Shown in pieces: positions 34,299-42,876 of a stretch of DNA of 47,960 nucleotides (positions are counted from its first letter, which is position 1; each line of letters opens with the position of its first letter). The notes beneath the pieces are model-generated. The model saw only the letters and a list, made by a program, of their open reading frames with translations. It was not told the DNA's origin and did not search any database. The position numbers and the translations under genes were made by a program. Location of the stretch: contig JAAELP010000188.1 in NCBI GenBank assembly GCA_024226535.1, positions 1 to 47,960 on the forward strand, written 5' to 3'. Origin of the DNA: Planctomycetota bacterium (GTDB taxonomy: Bacteria > Planctomycetota > Phycisphaerae > Phycisphaerales > SM1A02).

Positions 34299-35579
34299 AT
34301 GACGACCACACGATCGATTCAACGCTGGCTGCTCGGCATGGTCCTGGTCACCGGCGTGTTCGCCGGCACGGTTCTCGGCCAGGTGAACCAGCAGGCCATC
34401 CTTCTGCTCCTGGACACGTCCGCGTCGATGAAGCAGAAGCCGAAGGGCATGCAGACCTCCAAGGCCGCCGAGGTGAAGCGGCAACTCGGCCAGTTCTGCG
34501 TGAGCCTTCCCCGCAACACCGACGTGCGGATCTTCACGTTCGACAAGACGCCGGTGATCCCGGGACCGAGCCTCGTCGTCAACGACGAAGCGAGCCGGCA
34601 GACCCTGCGCGGCTTCTTCGAGGCCCTCCAGACCGAGGGGCAGTTCACCTACGCGTGGAGCGCGCTGGAGACGGTGCTCGGCGAGGCCCGGACGATGCTC
34701 GACACGGAGCCGACCCGAACGGTCTGGATCTACGTCTACACCGACGGCGAGGACAACGAGCAGCCGCCGCGCAACCTCGAGGCGATCCTCGACGGCTTCG
34801 ACGACCTGCTCCAGAACCGCGACCAGATCCGCGTGAGCTACATCACCCTCGGGTTCGAGCTGAAGAAGGACGTCGCCGACGCGTTCGCGCGGCACGGCAT
34901 CAGCGTGCTCGCCGCCCTCCGGCCCGAGGACTGGATGAACATCAGCCCGATCAGCGCGGACTTCGACTGGAGTCCGTGGCGGGCGCTCGCGGCGTCCCCG
35001 ATCCACTTCAACGACCGCTCCGTCGGGAACATTGCGTCGCACGAGTGGGACTTCGGCGACGGGAACACGAGCACCGAAGCCAACCCGGCGCACACGTACT
35101 CCAGCGACGGCACGTACACGGTGAAGCTCGGCGTCACGGGACCCGGCGGCATCAAGCAGTCGCGCAGCCGTGACCTGTTCGTGCAGCCCGCGGGTGACGT
35201 CGGGCCCCCGCAGGCGATGTTCGAGGTCAACCGCATGCGTGGGAAGTCGCCGCTGGAGGTCACGTTCACGAACAAGTCAGTGGGCTCGATCCAGACCTAC
35301 GTCTGGGACTTCGGGGACGGCACCGAGCCCCTGCGGCAGGAGACGTCGCTCGGCGAGGTCATGCACGAGTTCCCGGCCGGCGAATACACGGTGACCCTCA
35401 CCGCCCAGGGCCCCCCGGGCATGGAATCCGATCGCTACACGCCGGACTGGAAGATCGTCTCCTACGAAGGCTCGCCCTGGCTCAAGTACCCGCTCTGGGC
35501 CCTCGTGATCCTGATCATCCTCTTCATCCTGGTGGACATGAAGCGGCGGCATTCGGCGAAGAGGGCGTCGGGGGGGTAG
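34299..35579 (+). CDS. Exported VWA protein with two PKD domains
   Basis: A 426-residue surface protein. A signal peptide (to about residue 28, FAGTVLGQ) is followed by a VWA domain with an intact MIDAS motif (LLLLDTSASMKQK) and WIYVYTDGEDNEQ. Two PKD domains follow, each with the family signature: WDFGDGNTST (about 249) and WDFGDGTEPL (about 345). A membrane helix (PLWALVILIILFILVDM) and a short basic tail end the chain, so the bulk lies outside the membrane. It begins 168 bases from the divergent GT2 gene. PKD folds are adhesion-like modules; it could be a client of the neighbouring glycosylation genes (inference). Confidence 0.9.
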   Translation: MTTTRSIQRWLLGMVLVTGVFAGTVLGQVNQQAILLLLDTSASMKQKPKGMQTSKAAEVKRQLGQFCVSLPRNTDVRIFTFDKTPVIPGPSLVVNDEASRQTLRGFFEALQTEGQFTYAWSALETVLGEARTMLDTEPTRTVWIYVYTDGEDNEQPPRNLEAILDGFDDLLQNRDQIRVSYITLGFELKKDVADAFARHGISVLAALRPEDWMNISPISADFDWSPWRALAASPIHFNDRSVGNIASHEWDFGDGNTSTEANPAHTYSSDGTYTVKLGVTGPGGIKQSRSRDLFVQPAGDVGPPQAMFEVNRMRGKSPLEVTFTNKSVGSIQTYVWDFGDGTEPLRQETSLGEVMHEFPAGEYTVTLTAQGPPGMESDRYTPDWKIVSYEGSPWLKYPLWALVILIILFILVDMKRRHSAKRASGG

Positions 35580-35580
35580 G

Positions 35581-35688
35581 GATTCGGCGGCGCGGCGGGC
35601 GTTGGGCGGCCTTTGCGCGGTGTGAGACCTACCGCTGCGCCGGCGTCCTGCCGGCGCAGCGGTACGTCGCCCATCGCGCCACCGAATC
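35581..35688. repeat. Nested-hairpin intergenic element
   Basis: A 15-bp perfect inner stem (35630-35644 with 35650-35664, 5-base loop) is enclosed by an outer stem (GATTCGG 35581-35587 with CCGAATC 35682-35688, plus GCGCG/CGCGC). There is no T-tract. It resembles REP-type dispersed elements of planctomycete genomes rather than a plain terminator. Confidence 0.6.
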
Positions 35689-35694
35689 TCTAGA

Positions 35695-35714
35695 ACCCGG
35701 GACGCGTCCCGGGT
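35695..35714. repeat. 20-bp perfect palindrome
   Basis: A perfect 20-base palindrome centred on ACGCGT with ACCCGGG arms, just after the nested hairpin and 53 bases before the isoaspartyl methyltransferase gene. It may be part of the same mobile or dispersed element, or a regulator site. Confidence 0.65.
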
Positions 35715-35767
35715 GTTCCTGCCACCGGGACCCTCGGCATACAATTCGTCCATTCGAGGACCGCGCC

Positions 35768-36541
35768 ATGTTCCGACTCGCGCGCTACGCACCACTCCTC
35801 CTCCTCCTCCTCGCCGCTCCGCCCGCCGCTCCGCCTGCCGCTCCGCCCGCGACCCAGCCGCAGTGGACCCCACCCACGCCGCTTGGCGCCACCGAGCGCG
35901 TCGATGACCGCCACCTCATGGTCGAGCGCCAGATGGCGCACCCGCGCGACGGGCGTCTGCGGGTTCGATCTGCCGCCGTGCTCGACGCGATGCGCACCGT
36001 ACCGAGGCACGCCTTCGTGCCGTCGGGTGTGCGCCGGCGCGTGTACGAGGACACGCCGCTTCCGATCGGGCACGGGCAGACGATCTCCCAGCCGTACATG
36101 GTCGCGTACATGACCGAGTTGCTGGACCTGAAACCGGGGGACCGCGTGCTCGAGATCGGTACCGGGTCCGGGTACCAGGCTGCGGTGCTCGGACAACTCA
36201 CCGACCAGGTCTCTACGATCGAGATCATCGAGCCGCTGGCCAGGCGCGCGGCGAAGACGCTGAAGGACCAGGGCTACGACGCAATCCGGACGAAGCACGG
36301 CGACGGCTACCACGGGTGGCCGGAGCACGGGCCGTACGACGCCATCATCGTCACCGCCGCCGCCCAGCACCTGCCGCCCCCGTTGTGGAAGCAGCTCGAA
36401 CCCGGCGGGAAGATCGTGATCCCCATCGGCGGCGTCTACGAGGTGCAGCGGCTCGTGATGCTGGAGAAGACCGCCGATGGCAAGCGCCGATCGAAGTCCA
36501 TCATGGCCGTGCGCTTCGTCCCCCTCACGCGCTCGGACTGA
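35768..36541 (+). CDS. pcm: Exported protein-L-isoaspartate O-methyltransferase
   Basis: A 257-residue PCMT. The core is complete: RMRTVPRHAFVP-like DAMRTVPRHAFVPSG near 76-90, PIGHGQTISQPYMVAYMTELL, VLEIGTGSGYQAAVL (SAM site) and AAAQHLPPPLWKQLEPGGKIVIPIG. It repairs isoaspartate in aged proteins. Unusually it begins with a signal peptide (MFRLARYAPLLLLLL, then Ala/Pro repeats coded by a 12-base tandem repeat at 35813-35848), so it likely acts outside the cytoplasm, where SAM supply is unclear. GAGG lies 8 bases before the ATG. The next gene starts six bases after its stop. Confidence 0.93.
   Translation: MFRLARYAPLLLLLLAAPPAAPPAAPPATQPQWTPPTPLGATERVDDRHLMVERQMAHPRDGRLRVRSAAVLDAMRTVPRHAFVPSGVRRRVYEDTPLPIGHGQTISQPYMVAYMTELLDLKPGDRVLEIGTGSGYQAAVLGQLTDQVSTIEIIEPLARRAAKTLKDQGYDAIRTKHGDGYHGWPEHGPYDAIIVTAAAQHLPPPLWKQLEPGGKIVIPIGGVYEVQRLVMLEKTADGKRRSKSIMAVRFVPLTRSD
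35813..35848. repeat. 12-base tandem repeat in pcm signal peptide
   Basis: Three GCCGCTCCGCCC-type units in a row, in frame, preceded by a run of CTC triplets (about 35796-35811). They encode Leu then Ala/Pro repeats. Confidence 0.85.
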
Positions 36542-36547
36542 CCGGCG

Positions 36548-39001
36548 ATGCCCACCACCTTCACCACCTTCCGCCTGGTGTGGCTCGTGGCGTGGGTGTC
36601 GGCGGCGGCGCTGGGCTTCGAGATCGCGCTCATGCGTGTGCTGCTCGTGGCGAGCTGGCATCACTTCGCGTTTCTCGTGATCAGCGTTGCGCTGCTTGGG
36701 TTCGGGGTGAGCGGCACGGTGTTGTGTCTCGGTCGCCGCCGGTTGCTGGCCCACGCGACCGGCGCGCTTGGTGTGCTTGCGCTGCTGACCGCGATCTCCA
36801 TGCCCGTGGTTGTCGCCGTGGCCCGGCACATTCCCGTCGAGGGGCGACTCGTCGCCGCACTGGCCGGCCGCCAGGTCGGGGCGTGGATCGGCTACTGGCT
36901 CCTGCTCCTGGTGCCGTTCGTGTTCGCCGCGATGGTGATCGGGCTGGCGCTCATGACCGCGCGACGACGCGTGGCCACGGTGTACGCCGCGAACCTCCTC
37001 GGCAGCGCCATCGGCGCCGTGGCGATCATGCTCGCGATGGATCACGTCGCGCCGGCGTGGCTGCCGGTCGTGACCGGAGCCGCGGCGCTCGTCGCGATCG
37101 TGCCGTGGCCAATGCGTGGCCGGCTCGTCGCCACGGCGGCCGTCGTGCTCGGCGCCGGCGCGTGGCTCGCCTTGGACCCGCCGGAGATCCGCGTCGATCC
37201 CTACAAGTACGGCGCCCACGTCGCTCGCCTCGAAGCCCAGGGGGACGCGGAGCGTGTCGCGCAGGCGTGGAGTCCGCGCGGCGTGGTCGAGATCTTCCGC
37301 GGCGACACGTTCCACGAGCTTCCGTTCCTCTCCGTGAACGCCGACCCGCCTCGGCTGGCGCCGATCGTCATCGACGGACACTGGTCCGGCGCGGTGCTCG
37401 CCGCCGGTTCGCCGGACGCGGCGGCGGTCGTGGATGACACCCTGCCGTCGGTGCCGTACGCGTTGCTCGACGACGGCCCCAAGGCCGTGCTCCTGCTCGG
37501 CGAGGTCGGCGGCGCCAACGCGTGGCTCGCAGTGCGGCGGGGGGCGAGCGCCGTCGATTGGGTGCAGCCGGACGCCAAGCTCGTGGCGCTGCTCGACGCG
37601 TTGCCGGACGACGACGGTTCCGCGGTGATCCGCCGGCCCGACGTGCACATGGTGATCGCGGACCCGCGTCACTTCCTCGCTCGGCCTCCGCGCCGGTACG
37701 GGCTGATCCAGCTCGTCGCGATCGAGTCGATGAGCGCCGGCAGCGGCGGCGTCGGCGGATTGGGGGAGAACCACCTCGTCACGGTACAGGGGCTCGCCGC
37801 CGCCCTGCGAGCGCTGGACGACGACGGCACACTCACGGTGTGCCGCGGCATCCAGAGCCCCCCGCGCGACAACCTCAAGCTGCTCGGCACGCTCACGAGT
37901 GCCCTCGGATCGCTCGGTGTCGAGCAGCCGCGCGAGCACGTCGTGATCGTCCGCGACTACCTCGCGGTCTGCACGATGGTGCGCCGGGAGCCCTGGCCGG
38001 AAGACACCGCCGGCCGCGTGCGAGACCTCTGCGCGACACGCGACCTCACGCCCGTGTGGTTCCCCGGCATCCGCGCCGATGAGCTGAACCGACCGGACGA
38101 GCTTCCCGGGCCACCGGACGCCCCGGGCGACTGGTACCACCACGCCGCCGCCCGTGTCACGCCCGACGGCTTACCCACTCTCGCTCGGCGGTGGATGTTC
38201 GACATCCGGCCGCCCACCGACGATCGGCCTTTCTTCGGCGACTTCTGCCGCCTGCGCGGCGTCGCCGCCTTGCGGCTCGCGTTCGGCGATCTCTGGCTGA
38301 CACGCGCGGAGCTGGCGTACCTCTTCGCGCTGGCGGCGACGACGCTCATCGGCGTGGTGGCCGCCGCCGTCACGCTGCTGCCGTTGGCCGCGCTCCGGTC
38401 CGTTCGTCGCGCGCGTGGCAAACGGGCGACGGCGGCGTACTTCACGGCGATCGGTCTCGGCTACCTGTTGCTGGAGATGGTCCTGCTGTCGCGTCTCACG
38501 CACCTGATCGGCGACCCCGTTCGCGCTGCCGCGACGACGATCGCCTCGTTCCTCTTGTTCTCCGGCGTGGGAAGCCTGCTCGCGCAGCGTTTCCCAGCGG
38601 CGCCGGTGCGTCGGCTGATCGGCGCGCTCGTCGTCCTCGGTGTCCTCGTGCTCGTCGCGATCGTGCCCGTGGCGACACACCTCGCCGGGGGAGCGCCGCT
38701 GGCGGCGCGGTGCGTCGTCGCCGTGGCGGTCACGGCGCCGCTCGCGTTGCTCATGGGTCTGCCGATGCCAACCGCGTTGATGCGGCTCGACCGCGCCGCT
38801 CCCGCGCTCATCCCGTGGGCGTGGGGTCTCAACGGCTTCGCCTCGGTGCTCGCGGCGCCGCTCGCGGTGGTCCTGGCGATGACGTGGGGATACTGGGTCA
38901 CCGCGGCGGTGGCGCTGGCGGTGTACCTCGTGGCGGCGCTCGTGTTCGCGCGTCTGCCCTACGAAGTCTCCGACGGTGGACCGTCTTCATCGTCGTCGTG
39001 A
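36548..39001 (+). CDS. Spermidine-synthase-like multi-pass membrane protein
   Basis: An 817-residue protein. Six to seven N-terminal helices start with AALGFEIALMRVLLVASWHHFAF (the usual opening of fused MFS/spermidine synthase-like proteins). A soluble middle (about 225-570) contains a Rossmann-like stretch with a weak SAM motif (VLLLGEVGGANAWLAVRRGASAVDWVQPD) and MFDIRPPTDDRPFFGDF near 555. Six more helices fill the C-terminal third, including the family-typical YFTAIGLGYLLLEMVLLSRL. The G-rich loop is degraded, so amine transfer is not claimed. It follows pcm by six bases and may be co-transcribed. Its 3' end overlaps ccoS by 43 bases in the convergent direction. Confidence 0.8.
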   Translation: MPTTFTTFRLVWLVAWVSAAALGFEIALMRVLLVASWHHFAFLVISVALLGFGVSGTVLCLGRRRLLAHATGALGVLALLTAISMPVVVAVARHIPVEGRLVAALAGRQVGAWIGYWLLLLVPFVFAAMVIGLALMTARRRVATVYAANLLGSAIGAVAIMLAMDHVAPAWLPVVTGAAALVAIVPWPMRGRLVATAAVVLGAGAWLALDPPEIRVDPYKYGAHVARLEAQGDAERVAQAWSPRGVVEIFRGDTFHELPFLSVNADPPRLAPIVIDGHWSGAVLAAGSPDAAAVVDDTLPSVPYALLDDGPKAVLLLGEVGGANAWLAVRRGASAVDWVQPDAKLVALLDALPDDDGSAVIRRPDVHMVIADPRHFLARPPRRYGLIQLVAIESMSAGSGGVGGLGENHLVTVQGLAAALRALDDDGTLTVCRGIQSPPRDNLKLLGTLTSALGSLGVEQPREHVVIVRDYLAVCTMVRREPWPEDTAGRVRDLCATRDLTPVWFPGIRADELNRPDELPGPPDAPGDWYHHAAARVTPDGLPTLARRWMFDIRPPTDDRPFFGDFCRLRGVAALRLAFGDLWLTRAELAYLFALAATTLIGVVAAAVTLLPLAALRSVRRARGKRATAAYFTAIGLGYLLLEMVLLSRLTHLIGDPVRAAATTIASFLLFSGVGSLLAQRFPAAPVRRLIGALVVLGVLVLVAIVPVATHLAGGAPLAARCVVAVAVTAPLALLMGLPMPTALMRLDRAAPALIPWAWGLNGFASVLAAPLAVVLAMTWGYWVTAAVALAVYLVAALVFARLPYEVSDGGPSSSSS

Positions 39002-39126
39002 AGGATGCGCATCGCGGGCGTCTCCAGGTCGTCCATCTGCCCCGATCGCACCGCCCAGAGGAACGCCGCCACCGCGATCCCCGCGATCACCAGCGCCAGC
39101 GGAAAGACGACGTAGATCACCGACAC
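38959..39126 (-). CDS. ccoS: cbb3 oxidase assembly protein CcoS
   Basis: A 55-residue single-pass protein with the CcoS pattern: a hydrophobic N-terminus (MSVIYVVFPLALVIAGIAVAAFLWAVRSGQMDDLETPAMRIL-like order) and an acidic tail. The key GQMDDLETPAMRIL is family-typical. It is needed for cofactor insertion in CcoN (known in Rhodobacter). The GTG at 39126 has AGGAGG 7 bases upstream and overlaps the ccoI end by 10 bases. Last gene of the cbb3 operon. Confidence 0.93.
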   Translation of the reverse strand: MSVIYVVFPLALVIAGIAVAAFLWAVRSGQMDDLETPAMRILHDDDEDGPPSETS

Positions 39127-41591
39127 GACGATTCCTCCTTTGTTCCTCTCCGATCGAAGGTACGGGAGCGATAGGAGAGCACGACGACCGTCAGCGAGCT
39201 GATCGGCATGAGCACCGCGGCCACGAGCGGGTTGATGAGCCCGGCCATCGCCAGCGACGCCGTCACCACGTTGTAGCCGAGCGAGACGGCGAGGTTTCGC
39301 CGAATCACGCGGGCGACGAGCCGCGATCCGTGTAGCAGGTCGACCACGGGGCCGAGGCCGGGGTGACGCACGAACGCGTCCGACGAGGCGAGGGCCACCT
39401 CGGCGCCCCCGTGCACCGCGATGCCGACGTTGGCGATCGACAGGGCCGCGGCGTCGTTGACGCCGTCGCCGACCATGATCACGCGCTCGCCGCGGCGTTG
39501 GTTCGCGCGCACGATCTCGGCCTTGCGCTCCGGCGACGCGCCGCCCTCGCACGCCCCATCGTCGATCCCGACGCGGCGGGCCACCGCGTCGACGATCTCG
39601 GGATGGTCGCCGGAGACGACCCCCACGGAGCAACCGAGGCGGCGCAACCGCTCGATGGCCTCCCGCGCATCGGGATGCACCGGGTCGCCAAGCCCCGCCA
39701 CGACGCGGACGCGGCCGTCGACGGAGGCGAGCACGGGGCTGTGACCTTCGTCGAGGCACGCGCGGATCGCGTCCCGCGCCCAGGGTGGAGTCTCGATCCC
39801 GTGACGCTCGACGAAGCGCGTCGAGCCCACCGCGACGGCGCGACCTTCCACGAGGCCGCGCGCGCCGTCGCCGAGATGCTTGGCGTCCGTGGCTTCCGGG
39901 ATTGCACGGCCCTCGGCGGCCTCGACGAGCGCGGCGGCCACGGGATGGGCCACGCCGACCTCGATCGCCGCGACCAGCGGCCGGACGTCGTCGTCGCCTT
40001 CCCACGTGACGACGCGCACGCGGCCGCGGGTGATCGTGCCGGTCTTGTCGAGCAGGACGAGCCCCGGCGTCGCGAGACGTTCGATCGTCTCGCCGCCCTT
40101 GATGAGCATGCCCGCCTGCGCCGCGCGACCGATGCCGGCGACGACGGCCAGCGGTGTCGCCATGCCGAGCGCGCAGGGGCACGTCACGATGAGCAGGGCG
40201 ATGGCGTGTTCGACGGCCAGCTCCGGATCGAGCCGCCACCACAGCACGGCGGTGAACGCGGCGAGCGCGAGGACGATGCCGACGAACCAGTGGGCGACGC
40301 GATCGGCGAGGCGGATGATCGGCGGGCGATCGCGCGCGAAACGCTCCACCATCGCCATGAGCCGGCCGACCCGCGTCTCGGCCCCGGTCGCGCGGACCTC
40401 GACGACGACGGCCGAGCCCATGTTGGTCACGCCGGCGTGGACGCCGTCGCCGGGCGCGAGCACGACGGGGAGCGACTCACCGGTGAGCACGGAGCGATCG
40501 AAGACCGAGCGTCCCTCGAGAACGACGCCGTCCACGGGAGTCGTGTCGCCGGCGCGCACCTCGACGCGGTCGCCTATCTCCAGACGCTCCACGGGAACGT
40601 CCTCGGGCGTACCGTCGTCGTCGAGCCGTCGCGCGATCGCGGGCGTGAGCGAGAACAGCAACTCGACGGCGTCGAGGGCCGATCGCCGGTGCCGGTCCTG
40701 GAGCCAGCGACCGACGAGCAGCAGGAAGACGACGGCGGTGAGCGACTCGAAGTAGACCTCGCCGGTTCCGCGGAACGTGTTCACCGCGCCCCATGCGCAT
40801 CCCGCGGCGAGGGCGATGGCCACCGGCACGTCCATGTGGAGCACGCGTGTCCGGATGGACGAAATGGCGCCGACGAAGAACGTCCGGCCCGGCCACGCGA
40901 GGGCGATGAGCGTCAGCAGCAGGCTCGCGCCGCGGAACAGCGCGTGCAGTTTCGGGTCCATCCCGCTCATCATCCCCCCGTACAGGGCGAACGCGATCAG
41001 CATGACGTTGCCCGCGCACGCACCGGCCACGCCGATTCGCACGAGGTGGCGGCGGTTCTCGCGGCGCCGCATCTCCTGCCGCGCCGCGCCGCGATCGGGG
41101 TGCGGTGGATAGCCGAGCGAGTCGAGGCGGCCGGCGATACGCGACAGGTTCGCCCGCTGCGGATCCCAGGTGACCCGCGCGACCTGGCGGCGGAAGTCGA
41201 GCCGCGCCTCGATCACGCCGGGAACGACCCGCGGCAGCCGCTCGACGAGCCAGACGCACGCGGTGCAGTGGACGCCCTGGAGGTACAGTTCGATTGCGCG
41301 CCGGCCATCGGGCAGATCGGTGACGCACGATGTCTGGAACGCCGGGTCGTCCCACGCGTCGTAGCCGGCCGCCGACGGTTGCGCGGGTTCCGCCGGACCC
41401 TCGGCCTGCGCGATCTCGTAGTAGCGGGAGAGCCCGCACTCGTGGATCGCGCGATACACCGCGCGGCATCCCTGGCAGCAGAACCACGGCTCGGGCCCCT
41501 CGACGAACGCCGGGGGGACGGGAAGCCCGCAGTGGGCACACGCGGTTTCGGTCGTCGTCGAGGCCGCGGCGATGTTCGCCGCGACGTTCAC
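39117..41591 (-). CDS. ccoI: Copper-transporting P1B ATPase CcoI
   Basis: An 824-residue copper ATPase for the cbb3 CuB centre. N-terminal Cys-rich segment (CAHCGLPVP, FCCQGCRAVYRAI), then a heavy-metal domain with GVHCTACVWLVE near 108-119. The membrane CPx motif is TCPCALGMATP, phosphorylation site DKTGTITRG, then GDGVNDAAAL. These are the marks of CcoI/FixI. The GTG start forms GTGA with the stop of the TauE/SafE gene, with GAGGAG upstream. The longer frame reaching 42599 is shadow. It delivers Cu to the oxidase assembled by the same operon. Confidence 0.95.
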   Translation of the reverse strand: MNVAANIAAASTTTETACAHCGLPVPPAFVEGPEPWFCCQGCRAVYRAIHECGLSRYYEIAQAEGPAEPAQPSAAGYDAWDDPAFQTSCVTDLPDGRRAIELYLQGVHCTACVWLVERLPRVVPGVIEARLDFRRQVARVTWDPQRANLSRIAGRLDSLGYPPHPDRGAARQEMRRRENRRHLVRIGVAGACAGNVMLIAFALYGGMMSGMDPKLHALFRGASLLLTLIALAWPGRTFFVGAISSIRTRVLHMDVPVAIALAAGCAWGAVNTFRGTGEVYFESLTAVVFLLLVGRWLQDRHRRSALDAVELLFSLTPAIARRLDDDGTPEDVPVERLEIGDRVEVRAGDTTPVDGVVLEGRSVFDRSVLTGESLPVVLAPGDGVHAGVTNMGSAVVVEVRATGAETRVGRLMAMVERFARDRPPIIRLADRVAHWFVGIVLALAAFTAVLWWRLDPELAVEHAIALLIVTCPCALGMATPLAVVAGIGRAAQAGMLIKGGETIERLATPGLVLLDKTGTITRGRVRVVTWEGDDDVRPLVAAIEVGVAHPVAAALVEAAEGRAIPEATDAKHLGDGARGLVEGRAVAVGSTRFVERHGIETPPWARDAIRACLDEGHSPVLASVDGRVRVVAGLGDPVHPDAREAIERLRRLGCSVGVVSGDHPEIVDAVARRVGIDDGACEGGASPERKAEIVRANQRRGERVIMVGDGVNDAAALSIANVGIAVHGGAEVALASSDAFVRHPGLGPVVDLLHGSRLVARVIRRNLAVSLGYNVVTASLAMAGLINPLVAAVLMPISSLTVVVLSYRSRTFDRRGTKEESSCR

Positions 41592-42373
41592 GGCGCCGGC
41601 TCCTCGGAGCAGCACGGCATCTCCGCGCTGTCCAGCGACCGCACCCGCGCGGTGGCGTCCTCGACCGAGACCGCCTCGTCGCCGGAGGCGCCCGCGGCGA
41701 AGGCCGGCACGTTGAACCGGCCCACGATCGCGATGACGCCGACGATCACGAGCGCCGCGGCGCCGGCGAAGGGCACGAACCGTCGCAACGGACCGGCGAT
41801 CGCCGTCACGCCGACCCCGAGGCTGACGAGCACGGGCAGCGTGCCCGCCCAGAAGACCGCCATCGTCACGGCGCCCCATGTCGCGGACCCGGTGCCCGCC
41901 GCGGTGACCGCGAACGCGTAGAGCCAACCGCACGGGAGGAACGTGGAGAGCAGGCCGACGGTGAGCGCGCGCTGGACGGGCGGGCGATCGCGCACCACGG
42001 CGCATCCGCGTGAGAACACCGCGGTGAGCGGCGCCGGCACGCCGAGACGCTTGAGCTTGACGCCGTTGAGCCGCAGGAGCGTCACGACACCGAAGCCCAC
42101 CATCGCCACGCCGGCAAGCGCGAGGGCCAGCCGTTGGAGGCCGAAGACGGCGCCGGTGAGATCGAGCGCGGCGCCGAGACCACCGGCGGCGGCGCCGAGC
42201 AGGGTGTACGTCACGAGCCGTCCGCCGTGGTACGCGCCTTGCGTCATGACATGCTGACGACTGCCCGCCGGCGCACCACCCACGCACAGGGCGACGAACG
42301 CGCCGCACATGCCCGCGCAGTGCAGCGAGCCCAGCAGGCTCGCGAGGAACACGGTGACGACGAGCGTGGTCAT
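41588..42373 (-). CDS. TauE/SafE-type membrane protein of cbb3 loci
   Basis: A 261-residue protein with six or seven membrane segments. SLHCAGMCGAFVALC near 16-31 and LLSTFLPCGWLYAFAVTAA carry the conserved Cys pairs of DsbD-like/SafE proteins that occur between ccoH and ccoI in many cbb3 operons (family knowledge). The tail ends with MPCCSEEPAP, a possible copper ligand. The ATG overlaps the fixH stop (ATGA). It probably helps copper delivery or redox handling during oxidase assembly. Confidence 0.85.
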   Translation of the reverse strand: MTTLVVTVFLASLLGSLHCAGMCGAFVALCVGGAPAGSRQHVMTQGAYHGGRLVTYTLLGAAAGGLGAALDLTGAVFGLQRLALALAGVAMVGFGVVTLLRLNGVKLKRLGVPAPLTAVFSRGCAVVRDRPPVQRALTVGLLSTFLPCGWLYAFAVTAAGTGSATWGAVTMAVFWAGTLPVLVSLGVGVTAIAGPLRRFVPFAGAAALVIVGVIAIVGRFNVPAFAAGASGDEAVSVEDATARVRSLDSAEMPCCSEEPAP

Positions 42374-42876
42374 GACGTCGTTCCCGGTGGCCGGATCGGC
42401 GGGATGAGCAGCTTCTCCCGGTGGGTCTGCACGTACACGTCGCCGCCCTGCTCGATCCGGATGCGGAACTCCCAGATCCCGGAGCGCCGCATACGCACGG
42501 GCACGGCATAGACCCCGTCCGCCTCTTCGGCGAGCGACACCCGCTCGATGTCGGCGGCGCGGGCGACGTGCAGCGCCTCCACTGCGACCGTCGCCTCACG
42601 CACCGGTTGGCCGTGGCTGTCGGTCACGGTGAGCTCGAGCCGTCGATGGTCGCGCTCGGCGGGCGTCGTGGCCAGCGTCACCGTCCATCCGAGGCGATCG
42701 CTCTTGTCCCTCTCGCGGGCCAGCTCGTTCCAGTTCGCCGCCTTGGCTTCGTAGTTCTCCTCGATCGCGAACGAGGGATCGGTCAGGGCGGCGAAGATCA
42801 GCACCGCGTAGGAGAGCACGGAGAGGGCAAGGATGCCGACGATGATCGAGATCCATGTGACCTTGGCACGCATCAT
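42370..42876 (-). CDS. ccoH: FixH family protein (CcoH)
   Basis: A 168-residue single-pass protein. One membrane segment near 8-30 (ISIIVGILALSVLSYAVLIFAALTD in parts), then an outer domain with YEAKAANWNELARERDKSDRLGW near 43-65 and a beta part with SGIWEFRIRIEQGGDVY. This matches FixH/CcoH, which stabilises CcoP and the assembled oxidase (known in rhizobia and Rhodobacter). It overlaps ccoG by four bases. Confidence 0.92.
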   Translation of the reverse strand: MMRAKVTWISIIVGILALSVLSYAVLIFAALTDPSFAIEENYEAKAANWNELARERDKSDRLGWTVTLATTPAERDHRRLELTVTDSHGQPVREATVAVEALHVARAADIERVSLAEEADGVYAVPVRMRRSGIWEFRIRIEQGGDVYVQTHREKLLIPPIRPPGTTS

